From an uncultured Oscillospiraceae bacterium (lineage in GTDB: Bacteria > Bacillota > Clostridia > Oscillospirales > Oscillospiraceae): a stretch of 64,000 nucleotides of DNA. The stretch lies in contig CANRHH010000009.1 in assembly GCA_947630375.1 (NCBI GenBank), positions 1 to 64,000 of the forward strand, given 5' to 3'. The notes under the pieces are model-generated. The model searched no databases. It saw nothing but the letters and a program-made list of their open reading frames with translations, and was not told the origin of the DNA. Of the stretch, positions 1-6,842 are shown piece by piece (the stretch's first letter is position 1; the number at the start of each line of letters is the position of its first letter). Both the position numbers and the translations under genes were made by a program.

Positions 1-557
1 ACGGTCATGCTCCCTTTGAGGGCGCGGATCATGTCCCACAAATCGCTTCTGGCCAGCACGTCCAGCCCCAGGGTGGGTTCGTCCAGAAACAGGATCTCCG
101 GATCGCTGATGAGCGCCATAGCGATGCTTAAGCGCCGCTGCCATCCGCCGGACAGCTTTCCGGCTCTTTTGTTTGCAATCTCCCCCAGGCCGAAACGGCC
201 GCTCAATTCTGCGGCCCTGTCCCTGGCCTCAGCTTTGGGAAAGCCGTGGACCCCCGCCATCAGCTCTAAGTTCTCTTTGACTGTCAGATTGGGGGCCACC
301 GCCGTCTCCTGGGGCGATACCGCGATCAGTGCCTTGACCAACCCTCTGTCCGTCAAAATGCTTTTTCCGTTCAGAAAGGCGTCGCCGGAGGTGGGCCGGG
401 TCAAGCCCGTCAGCATTTTGATGGTGGTGGTCTTGCCCGCGCCGTTGACGCCCAGCAGGCTCAGCAGCTCGCCCTGCCGGACAGTGAGGTTCAGCCTGTC
501 TACAGCGGTCAGGTCTTTGTATTTTTTCGTGAGTTCGACTGTTCTGATGGCGTCCAT
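1..557 (-). CDS. ABC transporter ATP-binding protein (3' part outside window)
   Basis: Reads leftward from an ATG at 557 and runs off the window edge, so 185 codons of the N-terminal part are seen; whole proteins of this type have about 240-310 residues. Visible motifs in order are Walker A GVNGAGKTT (about residues 36-44), a Q-loop SPQE near 82, the signature LSGG at 135-138 and Walker B LFLDEP near 156. The layout is that of a drug or lipid exporter ATPase (CcmA/DrrA class) that powers a separate permease, presumably encoded beyond the edge. The start lies one base after the stop of the TetR gene, so the two are one operon and the TetR protein probably controls this exporter. Substrate unknown. 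Confidence 0.88.
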   Translation of the reverse strand, partial: MDAIRTVELTKKYKDLTAVDRLNLTVRQGELLSLLGVNGAGKTTTIKMLTGLTRPTSGDAFLNGKSILTDRGLVKALIAVSPQETAVAPNLTVKENLELMAGVHGFPKAEARDRAAELSGRFGLGEIANKRAGKLSGGWQRRLSIAMALISDPEILFLDEPTLGLDVLARSDLWDMIRALKGSMT

Positions 558-558
558 A

Positions 559-1125
559 TCAGCCCCCTGCCTCTCCGCAAAAACGCGCTTTCAGCCCCAG
601 GTAGGCGTCGGTCAGCACCTCGCTGACGGTCTCCATCTCCCAATCCAGATAGGAGGTGGCGATCATGGACGCGATACCGTGCACGAAGATCCACAGCTCC
701 AGATGGAACCGCTCCGCCCTCTCTCTGGAAAGCCCCGTGTTTTTCATAATGAGGGGAAGGATCATATCCATTTCTCTGCCCGGCTCCGGCGGCTCCCCCT
801 TGCGGTCGCACATGAAAAGCAGCTTGAACAGCTCTTTTTCCTCTCTGGCAAACCGGATATAGCCCATGCCGCTTGCCTTGTAGGGAGGATAACTTCCCGC
901 CGCCATATCCTCTGCAAGATAGCTCTGGTACAGGTCCTGGGCGGCGGACAGCACCGCTCCCTGCACCTCCTCCATGTTCTTGAACAGCCCGAAAATCGGC
1001 TTGACCGAGCAGCTCAGCTCCTCTGCCAGCGCCCGGGCGGTGAGCCCGTCGGGGCCGGCCTTCCGCGTCAGGTCCAGCGCGGCGCTTGTGATCTCATCCC
1101 GTGTGAATTTGCATTTCGGCGGCAT
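559..1125 (-). CDS. TetR/AcrR-family transcriptional regulator
   Basis: 188 residues. The N-terminal 55 or so residues form the TetR helix-turn-helix (ITSAALDLTRKAGPDGLTAR then ALAEELSCSVKPIFGLFKN). The remainder is a variable ligand-binding region with a TetR_C-like helical composition. It is first in an operon with the ABC ATPase that starts one base downstream, the usual arrangement for a drug-responsive exporter under its own repressor. A perfect 10-bp palindrome just upstream, next to a good promoter, is a likely autoregulatory operator. The inducing ligand cannot be read from the sequence. Confidence 0.9.
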   Translation of the reverse strand: MPPKCKFTRDEITSAALDLTRKAGPDGLTARALAEELSCSVKPIFGLFKNMEEVQGAVLSAAQDLYQSYLAEDMAAGSYPPYKASGMGYIRFAREEKELFKLLFMCDRKGEPPEPGREMDMILPLIMKNTGLSRERAERFHLELWIFVHGIASMIATSYLDWEMETVSEVLTDAYLGLKARFCGEAGG

Positions 1126-1157
1126 GACCGCGTTCCTCCCATCTTAAAGCATCTGTT

Positions 1158-1206
1158 GTTGCGCAACCTTTGTTTCCTATTATACACGCTTTCTTGCAAA
1201 AGTCAA
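1158..1206 (-). promoter_or_regulatory. Promoter and likely operator of the TetR-ABC operon
   Basis: On the minus strand, -35 TTGACT (1206-1201) and -10 TATAAT (1184-1179) are 16 bp apart. Downstream of the -10 lies the perfect palindrome GTTGCGCAAC (1158-1167), well placed to be the TetR operator. Seen directly as sequence; binding is inferred. Confidence 0.7.
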
Positions 1207-1215
1207 GAAGAAAAA

Positions 1216-1255
1216 AGCCGATGATCCCGTGAATGACTTCACAAAATCATCGGCT
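1216..1255 (-). terminator. Intrinsic terminator reading leftward
   Basis: Inverted repeat AGCCGATGAT (1216-1225) / ATCATCGGCT (1246-1255). On the minus strand it is followed by a run of T residues. It would end leftward transcripts from the XRE gene before the TetR promoter. Confidence 0.7.
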
Positions 1256-1369
1256 CTGCGGCTTACGCTCGTTCTGCCTGACATTTGAAAAATGGCGTGT
1301 TGATGTATTTGTCGTCCCTGCACTGCTTCTTCTGCCCGAAAACGAAAAATATCTGACCCGCTTCTCCCG

Positions 1370-1419
1370 AACCAGGGAGGCCGCAGACGAAAAGAAAATC
1401 ATCTGCGGCCTCCCTGGTT
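1370..1419. repeat. Perfect 18-bp stem-loop without a T-tract
   Basis: AACCAGGGAGGCCGCAGA (1370-1387) pairs perfectly with 1402-1419 across a 14-nt A-rich loop. Neither side has a proper U-tract, so it is not a standard terminator. The rest of 1256-1505 holds no convincing gene; a 66-codon ORF at 1233-1433 contains this hairpin and has no RBS or family resemblance. Confidence 0.6.
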
Positions 1420-1505
1420 TACGTTCTCAGTGATTCTTTGTCAAAATAATCTGAACCCTACCCACAAAATACCAGGTGAAAAAGGATAGAAAGTTCCAAT
1501 AATTT

Positions 1506-1829
1506 TTATCGGCACTCCTTTAAAGCCGCCTGCAACAAAGCTGATATTAATTTTAGCTGGGTAGGTGTTGCCGTTCTGCAAAGGATCTTTAATTCTTCTG
1601 GGACGTCGTCTATTTGCTCCGAAACCACACCGGCAAGAAGTTGAGACGGGGAGACACAAAGCATGTCGCAGAGCGTAACAAACAGCGGCAGGCTGGGTGT
1701 TTTACTTCCGGCTTCGACCTGCCTGAGATAGGCGGGAGTCACATCACACAGTTCAGACAGCTTATCGCCCGAAAGACATCTGTCTCTACGGGCTTTATGT
1801 ATGTTTTTTCCGAGAACAACACTATTCAT
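1506..1829 (-). CDS. XRE-family (Cro/C1) DNA-binding protein
   Basis: About 107 residues from ATG 1829, chosen over an in-frame TTG at 1844 because GTGAGG lies just before the ATG. An HTH_3 domain fills residues 7-62 (KARRDRCLSGDKLSELCDV, then TPAYLRQVEAGSKTPSLPLF). A short helical C-terminal tail follows. It is transcribed away from the serine recombinase gene, and the two promoters overlap around a small dyad, so this protein probably represses the recombinase, itself or both. Base composition is more AT-rich than in the flanking housekeeping genes, consistent with an acquired patch. Confidence 0.85.
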   Translation of the reverse strand: MNSVVLGKNIHKARRDRCLSGDKLSELCDVTPAYLRQVEAGSKTPSLPLFVTLCDMLCVSPSQLLAGVVSEQIDDVPEELKILCRTATPTQLKLISALLQAALKECR

Positions 1830-1885
1830 AAGAACCTCACGCAATCTAAAAGTATCCTTTTATTTGCTTATAGATTACATTTTTG

Positions 1886-1940
1886 TTGACAGGGGGAATA
1901 GATACTGATAGTATACAAATTAGCAGCTATTAGCTGTCAA
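1886..1940. promoter_or_regulatory. Overlapping divergent promoters of XRE and recombinase genes with a dyad
   Basis: Plus strand: TTGACA (1886-1891), 17-bp spacer, TAGTAT (1909-1914), toward the recombinase. Minus strand: TTGACA (1940-1935), 17-bp spacer, TGTATA (1917-1912), toward the XRE gene. The two -10 boxes overlap, so firing may be mutually exclusive. CAGCT-ATT-AGCTG (1924-1936) lies in the minus-strand spacer and is a candidate XRE operator. Confidence 0.65.
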
Positions 1941-2028
1941 TTTTCAAAAATGCCTATTTTTCCGCTTGTAGAAAGGCGTGTATCAAGGTTTCCTCTAAGT
2001 AGATTTATATTACTTGGAGGGATAAGCA

Positions 2029-2631
2029 ATGAAGCAGAATGAGTACGGCTATATTCGGGTGTCTTCTAAGGATCAAAATATCGACAGACAAATTTTGGCG
2101 CTCCGAAAGCACGGCATAACGAACGATCATCTTTTTGTCGATAAACTATCCGGAAAGGATTTTGAAAGGCCGCAATATCGCCGCCTGATCAGAAAAATAA
2201 AACCGGGCGATACTCTTGTTATCAAAAGTATTGACCGGCTTGGGAGGAATTATGAAGAGATCCTTATCCAGTGGAGACTTCTTACGAAAGAGATTGGAGC
2301 CAATATTGTGGTTTTGGATATGCCGCTCCTTAATACGGACCGAGGGAGGGATTTAACAGGAACTCTCATTTCAGATATCGTGCTTCAACTACTAAGCTAT
2401 GTGGCCCAGACCGAACGCGAATTTATACGGCAGCGGCAGGCTGAGGGAATAGCTGCCGCCAAAGCAAGAGGCGTAAGCTTTGGGAGAACGCCAAAAGAAA
2501 GGCCGGAGATCTTCCCTGCCGTATGCGAAAATTGGAGGGATGGAAAAATATCTGCCAGAAAAGCAGCCGAACTATTGGGCGTTAACCACAAGACTTTTTT
2601 AAGGTGGGCAAGAGAAAACCATGGAGCATAA
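2029..2631 (+). CDS. Serine recombinase (resolvase/invertase family)
   Basis: 200 residues, the normal size of a small serine resolvase or invertase. The catalytic domain begins with the signature GYIRVSSKDQN, placing the nucleophilic serine at about residue 12. Further family motifs are the IDRLGRNYEE segment near 69 and an E-helix around 125-150 (QTEREFIRQRQAEGIAAAKA). The C-terminal 40 residues form a Hin-like helix-turn-helix (KISARKAAELLGVNHKTFLR). It would cut and rejoin DNA at short dyad sites with 2-bp staggered ends. The RBS GGAGG lies 8 nt before the ATG. Its last codons and stop lie inside a perfect 30-bp palindrome whose relative recurs 116 bp downstream. Sequence alone does not separate resolvase from invertase. 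Confidence 0.92.
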   Translation: MKQNEYGYIRVSSKDQNIDRQILALRKHGITNDHLFVDKLSGKDFERPQYRRLIRKIKPGDTLVIKSIDRLGRNYEEILIQWRLLTKEIGANIVVLDMPLLNTDRGRDLTGTLISDIVLQLLSYVAQTEREFIRQRQAEGIAAAKARGVSFGRTPKERPEIFPAVCENWRDGKISARKAAELLGVNHKTFLRWARENHGA

Positions 2632-2766
2632 AGTACACTTTATGCTCCATTAAATGGAAACCTCTGATATGAACGATTTCTACAAATCTTTTTCATTTTA
2701 AGTGTATCATAAAAATGTCTTTTTTTCAATAGCGCGCTGGAGAACAAAGTGTACTTATCTCACCAT
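2621..2766. repeat. Two related 30-bp recombination-like sites bounding a 114-bp segment
   Basis: Site L (2621-2650) is a perfect dyad: 14-bp arms ATGGAGCATAAAGT / ACTTTATGCTCCAT around centre AC (2635-2636). Site R (2737-2766) has arms CTGGAGAACAAAGT / ACTTATCTCACCAT around centre GT (2751-2752). The left arms agree at 11 of 14 positions and the right arms at 9 of 14; the central dinucleotides are reverse complements. That is the geometry of two serine-recombinase sites in inverted orientation. Alternatively they are two subsites of a resolvase res region. Weaker AAGTGT motifs occur near 2699 and 2795. Confidence 0.6.
2701..2729 (-). promoter_or_regulatory. Candidate promoter inside the putative invertible segment
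   Basis: On the minus strand, TTGAAA (2729-2724) and TACACT (2706-2701) are separated by exactly 17 bp. It points leftward toward the 3' end of the recombinase gene, away from the AP2 and glycan genes. If 2637-2750 were inverted it would point rightward. No comparable plus-strand promoter was found between 2637 and 2823. Confidence 0.5.
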
Positions 2767-2823
2767 TTGTATGAGAGGGTAAACTTATATTTTCAAGTGT
2801 GCTTCTTCTAAACAGGGGAGCGC

Positions 2824-3750
2824 ATGATGAAAAAGCACATCCCTTTAAGGCTTATGGTCATTGACGCTATAAGACGACTGTCTTTGAGAGATGTGTTCGT
2901 TCGATCTACTGGAGGCTTGGCGCGCATGGCGTTCAAAGATTTGCGTGGGGTGCGGTACGGAAAATTGACATGCATTGAGCCTACCGGCGAAAAAGGAAAA
3001 GATGGGTGTATGTCCTGGCGATGTATATGCGACTGCGGCAATGAATGTACAGCTACGACCGCGCAGCTGGGCCGGGGAGATAAAAAAAGCTGCGGATGCC
3101 TGCAGCGAAAGCCTCAGATGGTCCAAAACGGGCAGCGGTTTGGCATGCTTGTCGTGCTGGGCTATGCGGGCATACAGAACAGGCGCCGCTGCTGGCGCTG
3201 CCAGTGTGACTGCGGCAACGAGTGCATCGTGTCTGGCACCAGTCTGAACAGCGGGAAGCAGAAGAGCTGCGGATGTATTCGCCCTTTAGGTCCAAAAGAG
3301 CTTGTGGGGCAGCGGTTTGGCTCGCTGTTAGTGAAAGAATACGCAGGCAATCGGGAAGGGAGACAGTATTGGCTCTGCCAGTGCGACTGTGGAAACACGA
3401 CTGAGGTTTGGCAGTCCAATCTGCTTTCAGGGCACACGAAGAGCTGCGGCTGCCGGCAAAAGGAGAGCTATCGCAAAAATCTAAAGCTCATTGACGGGAC
3501 CTCTGTGACGCAAATCGAGAAGCGGCGCAACACCCCAATCAAGTCGAACACCAGCGGGTACACGGGCGTGTATTGGAAAAGCAAGACGCAGATGTGGTCC
3601 GCCCAAATCACCTTCAAGGGCAAGACGTATTATCTCGGCTCCTTTTCCGACATAACGGATGCTGTAAAGGCCAGAAAAAGAGGCGAAGAAAAACTTTTTG
3701 ACAATTTTCTCGCGTGGTATTACGAAGATCGGGGCACATTGGACCCTTAA
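2824..3750 (+). CDS. Triple zinc-binding-repeat protein with C-terminal AP2 domain
   Basis: 308 residues. Three tandem copies of one module lie at about residues 40-92, 102-151 and 161-210. Each begins G.RFG.L and ends with WxCxCDCGN followed by about 18 residues and KSCGC, giving four or more cysteines that could bind zinc. Residues 242-290 form an AP2-type DNA-binding fold (SGYTGVYWKSKTQMWSAQI, LGSFSDITDAVKAR), as found in phage and mobile-element proteins and in HNH homing endonucleases. No HNH nuclease motif is visible, so a DNA-binding role is the most that can be said. The start at 2824 follows GGGGAG; the conserved part begins near an internal ATG at 2926, also preceded by GGAGG, so the N-terminus is uncertain. 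It ends 20 nt before the glycan genes. Confidence 0.8.
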   Translation: MMKKHIPLRLMVIDAIRRLSLRDVFVRSTGGLARMAFKDLRGVRYGKLTCIEPTGEKGKDGCMSWRCICDCGNECTATTAQLGRGDKKSCGCLQRKPQMVQNGQRFGMLVVLGYAGIQNRRRCWRCQCDCGNECIVSGTSLNSGKQKSCGCIRPLGPKELVGQRFGSLLVKEYAGNREGRQYWLCQCDCGNTTEVWQSNLLSGHTKSCGCRQKESYRKNLKLIDGTSVTQIEKRRNTPIKSNTSGYTGVYWKSKTQMWSAQITFKGKTYYLGSFSDITDAVKARKRGEEKLFDNFLAWYYEDRGTLDP

Positions 3751-3770
3751 ATGACAAGGAGGCAGCAGCA

Positions 3771-4967
3771 TTGAAATTTTTCCATACCCGCCCGGGCCGG
3801 GCGGCCAAGCGCATGGTTGCGGCAAGCCTCAGAGCGTTTTTACGGGTCTTTTACTTTCTGCCTATAAACAGCCGGCGGATCCTCTTCTGTGAGAGAGGCG
3901 GCAGGCAGTATGCCGGGAATGTGAAATGTGTGAGTGATCATCTCCAGGCTCAATATGGCGATCAGCTCGAATTGGTATGGGCTTTTCAGCATCCGGCCGC
4001 GTTCCGGGATGTTCCGGGCATAAAAACCGTTCGGTTTCGCTCTCCCCTCTGGTTCTATTACGTGCTGACGGCCTCCGTCATGGTCACAGACGCAGGTAAT
4101 TCCAGAGCCTGTCCTAAGCGGAACGGTCAGTTCTTTCTGGACGTATGGCATGGCGGAGGCGCATATAAGCGGGTGGCCATCAGAAGACCTAAGATCAGCG
4201 AAGCGGAAGGCCGGTCTTTTGAACAGCTCATGCAGGCTTTGGATCTGTGTGTGTCCAGCTCCAGGCTCTTCACCCAATACAATCTGCGCGAGGACCGGTG
4301 TTATAAAGGCGAAGTTCTCAACAGCGGTATGCCCCGGAATGATATTTTCTTTTCTGCCGAGCGGCAGGAGCGTGCCGCTGAAAAGGTCCGGCGGGCATTT
4401 GGGCTGGAGGGATACGTGGTGCTCTATGCGCCCACCTTCCGGGGCATGACCTGTCAGGATTATCAGATCGATTACGGGTTTCCGTATGAGGCCGTGCTGA
4501 CCGCCCTGCGGGAACGATTCGATGGCCCTGTCACGATCCTGAAGCGGGCCCACCTCGGATGCGTGATGGCTGACCTGTCCCCCGCCGAGGTCCTGGATGT
4601 GTCAGACTGGCCGGATATGCAGGAGCTGCTATGTGCGGCAGATATGCTGATCACGGACTATTCCTCCAGCATGTGGGACTATGCGCTTACAGGCCGGCCA
4701 TGCCTTCTGTATATGAAGGATCTTGAAATATACAAGCGGGAGAGAGGTATCTGCACGCCGGTGGAACAGTGGCCCGGCATTGCGTGCCGGAGCGACGATG
4801 AGCTGACAGCCGCGATCCGATCTCTGGATGAGGACGTCTGCCGTGAGAAAGCGCGGGAGCACCTGCGGTCGTTTGGCTCCTATGAAACAGGGACTGCTAC
4901 AGAGCAGGTATGTGAGAGGATTATGGCCCACATTGAGAAATGCCGGGCTGGGAACAGAGCCGTTTAA
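3771..4967 (+). CDS. CDP-glycerol/polyol-phosphate transferase (TagB/TagF family), copy 1
   Basis: 398 residues from a TTG at 3771, chosen because AAGGAGG (3756-3762) sits 8 nt upstream; the longer reading frame would start inside the AP2 gene. The family transfers glycerol- or ribitol-phosphate from the CDP-activated form to a glycan, working at the inner membrane face. Visible family motifs are a DVWHGGGAYKR loop, YAPTFRG, and a C-terminal DYSSSMWDYAL block followed by RPCLLY. A basic, amphipathic N-terminus (RPGRAAKRMVAASLRAFLRV) could contact the membrane. It is clearly paralogous to the gene at 6839. Whether the unit is glycerol-, ribitol- or another polyol-phosphate cannot be told. Confidence 0.9.
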   Translation: MKFFHTRPGRAAKRMVAASLRAFLRVFYFLPINSRRILFCERGGRQYAGNVKCVSDHLQAQYGDQLELVWAFQHPAAFRDVPGIKTVRFRSPLWFYYVLTASVMVTDAGNSRACPKRNGQFFLDVWHGGGAYKRVAIRRPKISEAEGRSFEQLMQALDLCVSSSRLFTQYNLREDRCYKGEVLNSGMPRNDIFFSAERQERAAEKVRRAFGLEGYVVLYAPTFRGMTCQDYQIDYGFPYEAVLTALRERFDGPVTILKRAHLGCVMADLSPAEVLDVSDWPDMQELLCAADMLITDYSSSMWDYALTGRPCLLYMKDLEIYKRERGICTPVEQWPGIACRSDDELTAAIRSLDEDVCREKAREHLRSFGSYETGTATEQVCERIMAHIEKCRAGNRAV

Positions 4968-4991
4968 AAAACGTTGCAGAGACATGAGAAA

Positions 4992-5711
4992 ATGAAAAAT
5001 ATCGCAATTATTTTTGCCGGAGGGTTCGGCAGGCGGATGGGCGGGACCATCCCCAAGCAGTTTTTGCCTGTGCGCGGCAAGCCGCTGCTGGCGTACACTC
5101 TGGAACACTTTCAGCGTCATGAAGAGATCGACGGGATCATTCTGGTGGCCTTGCGTGAGTGGATATCTTTCTGTGAGCAGATGGATGCGGACCTGGGCTT
5201 TGATAAGGTGGCCGCGGTGGTTGCCGGAGGGTGCAACAGTCAGGCATCCATCTACATCGGCCTGGAAACCGCGCGGGAGATATACGGCGAAGACGTTATT
5301 GCATTGATCCACGACGGAGTGCGGCCCCTGATCGATGCCAAGACCATCTCCGATTGTATTGCCGGCGTGCGTTTACATGGCTCAGCGGTCGCAGTCTCCC
5401 CGCAGATGGAAACGATCATGTACGGAGAAACCGCTGTAAGCGCCTGCCATATTCTGGATCGGGACCGGTGTCAGGTGGCCAGGGCCCCACAGTGCTTTTA
5501 TCTGCGGGACATTCTTCTGGCGCATCAGAACGCGGATGCCGACCACAGGATGCGGTTCGTGGATTCCGCTGAGTTGATGGAATATTACGGGTACACCCTC
5601 TACCCTGTTCGAGGTCCGCTGGACAACATCAAGATCACCACCGCTTTTGATTTTCAGGTTTTTCGGGCCATTGTAGAAAGCCGGGAGTGCGAGGACCCCC
5701 CCGGTCCGTAG
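4992..5711 (+). CDS. IspD/TarI-family cytidylyltransferase
   Basis: About 239 residues from ATG 4992; an in-frame TTG at 4974 is a less likely start. The nucleotidyltransferase fold is marked by FAGGFGRRMGG (residues 9-19) with the basic PKQFLPVRGKPLL loop, DGVRPL in the middle and a C-terminal KITTAFDF. IspD makes CDP-methylerythritol and TarI makes CDP-ribitol, both from CTP and a polyol phosphate. Because the gene lies directly before an SDR enzyme and between two TagF-like transferases, CDP-ribitol or a similar polyol seems more likely than isoprenoid synthesis. Context supports this; sequence alone does not prove it. Confidence 0.85.
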   Translation: MKNIAIIFAGGFGRRMGGTIPKQFLPVRGKPLLAYTLEHFQRHEEIDGIILVALREWISFCEQMDADLGFDKVAAVVAGGCNSQASIYIGLETAREIYGEDVIALIHDGVRPLIDAKTISDCIAGVRLHGSAVAVSPQMETIMYGETAVSACHILDRDRCQVARAPQCFYLRDILLAHQNADADHRMRFVDSAELMEYYGYTLYPVRGPLDNIKITTAFDFQVFRAIVESRECEDPPGP

Positions 5712-5717
5712 GAGGAG

Positions 5718-6842
5718 ATGCCGTATATGTGCCATGCGTGTGTGATCCCGCCGGAGGATCTTGCGTCCATCTGCGCTGCCGACTTTGTGCCTTGGGAAAA
5801 GCTGCGGGGCAAGACGCTTTTGATCACCGGGGCTACAGGGCTGATAGGCTTTACGCTGACCAGTGCTCTGCTGTACGCCAACGAGAAGCGGGGCCTGGGG
5901 CTGACCGTGCTGGCCCTGGTACGGAATGAGGAGCAGGCCCGGCGGCGTTTCGGCAGCGTTCTGGCGCCCGGTATGCCGCTGCGCTTCCTGACAGGAACGG
6001 TGGAAGAGCCGCCAAAAGTCGAAGGCCCGGTGGACTATATCATTCACGGCGCGTCACAGACCGCCAGTATAGCCTTCGTTCAGCAGCCTGTGGAAACGAT
6101 CCGCACCTCGGTGCTGGGGACGATGCGGATGCTGGACCTGGGGCGACAGAAAAACGTGTCCGGCTTCGTTTACCTGTCCAGCATGGAGGTATACGGTCAC
6201 CCGCCCCGGGGGCACAAGGTGAAAGAAACGGACATATGCTCCCTCCGGTCCGCGGATGTGCGCGGCAGCTATCCCATCAGCAAGCTGCAATGCGAGAGCC
6301 TTTGCTGTGCCTATGCCGCGGAATACGGCGTCCCCGCCGCCATTGCCCGCCTGGCCCAGACCTTTGGCCCCGGCGTGCACCCGGAGGATACCCGCATCTT
6401 TGCCGAGTTCGGGCGCTGCATCCGGGATAGGCGGGATATCGTGCTGCGGACCCGCGGGGAGACGGAGCGGAGCTATCTGTATACCGCCGACGCCGCCACG
6501 GCGCTGCTGACCATCCTGCTCAAAGGGCAGCCGGGGCAGGCATATAACGCGGCGGACGAGAGCACGTACTGCTCCATCGCGGAGATGGCCCGCCGGCTGG
6601 CAGACGCCAACGGGATCGGTGTCCGGTTCGCTCTGGAGGAGAATGGTAAACGCGGCTATCCCGACCCGCTCTATATGGATCTGGATACCTCGCGCCTGCG
6701 TGCGTTGGGCTGGACCATCAGAAGGCGTAATGCGGTAGGTGATGACGCGCTTTTGTTTATGTTCAAAAAAATGATCCTCAGCTTTTCCCTTTGCGAGGGA
6801 GCCTGTTCGGTTGAAGGTCAGAGGGAGGAAGAGCCCAAATGA
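5718..6842 (+). CDS. NAD(P)-dependent extended SDR (epimerase/dehydratase family)
   Basis: 374 residues. TGATGLIG (about 38-45) is the Rossmann nucleotide-binding loop. SSMEVYG, then YPISK, supply the catalytic serine region and the YxxxK pair. The C-terminal half is of the sugar-nucleotide epimerase/dehydratase type. It starts 7 nt after the cytidylyltransferase, and its stop overlaps the next ATG (ATGA), so translation is coupled. Together with the IspD-like gene it may form or modify a CDP-linked polyol, or make an unrelated NDP-sugar. A second homologue lies at 11231. It is not a TarJ-type medium-chain zinc dehydrogenase. Confidence 0.85.
   Translation: MPYMCHACVIPPEDLASICAADFVPWEKLRGKTLLITGATGLIGFTLTSALLYANEKRGLGLTVLALVRNEEQARRRFGSVLAPGMPLRFLTGTVEEPPKVEGPVDYIIHGASQTASIAFVQQPVETIRTSVLGTMRMLDLGRQKNVSGFVYLSSMEVYGHPPRGHKVKETDICSLRSADVRGSYPISKLQCESLCCAYAAEYGVPAAIARLAQTFGPGVHPEDTRIFAEFGRCIRDRRDIVLRTRGETERSYLYTADAATALLTILLKGQPGQAYNAADESTYCSIAEMARRLADANGIGVRFALEENGKRGYPDPLYMDLDTSRLRALGWTIRRRNAVGDDALLFMFKKMILSFSLCEGACSVEGQREEEPK

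Noticed and set aside
1233..1433. 66-codon plus-strand ORF
   Set aside because: No RBS, no family resemblance, and half of it is the 18-bp stem-loop.
4992..5711. IspD of the isoprenoid MEP pathway
   Set aside because: Family fits, but the position between TagF-like and SDR genes argues for a CDP-polyol role; no other MEP gene is nearby.
5718..6842. TarJ-type ribulose-5-phosphate reductase
   Set aside because: TarJ is a medium-chain zinc dehydrogenase; this is an extended SDR with YxxxK.
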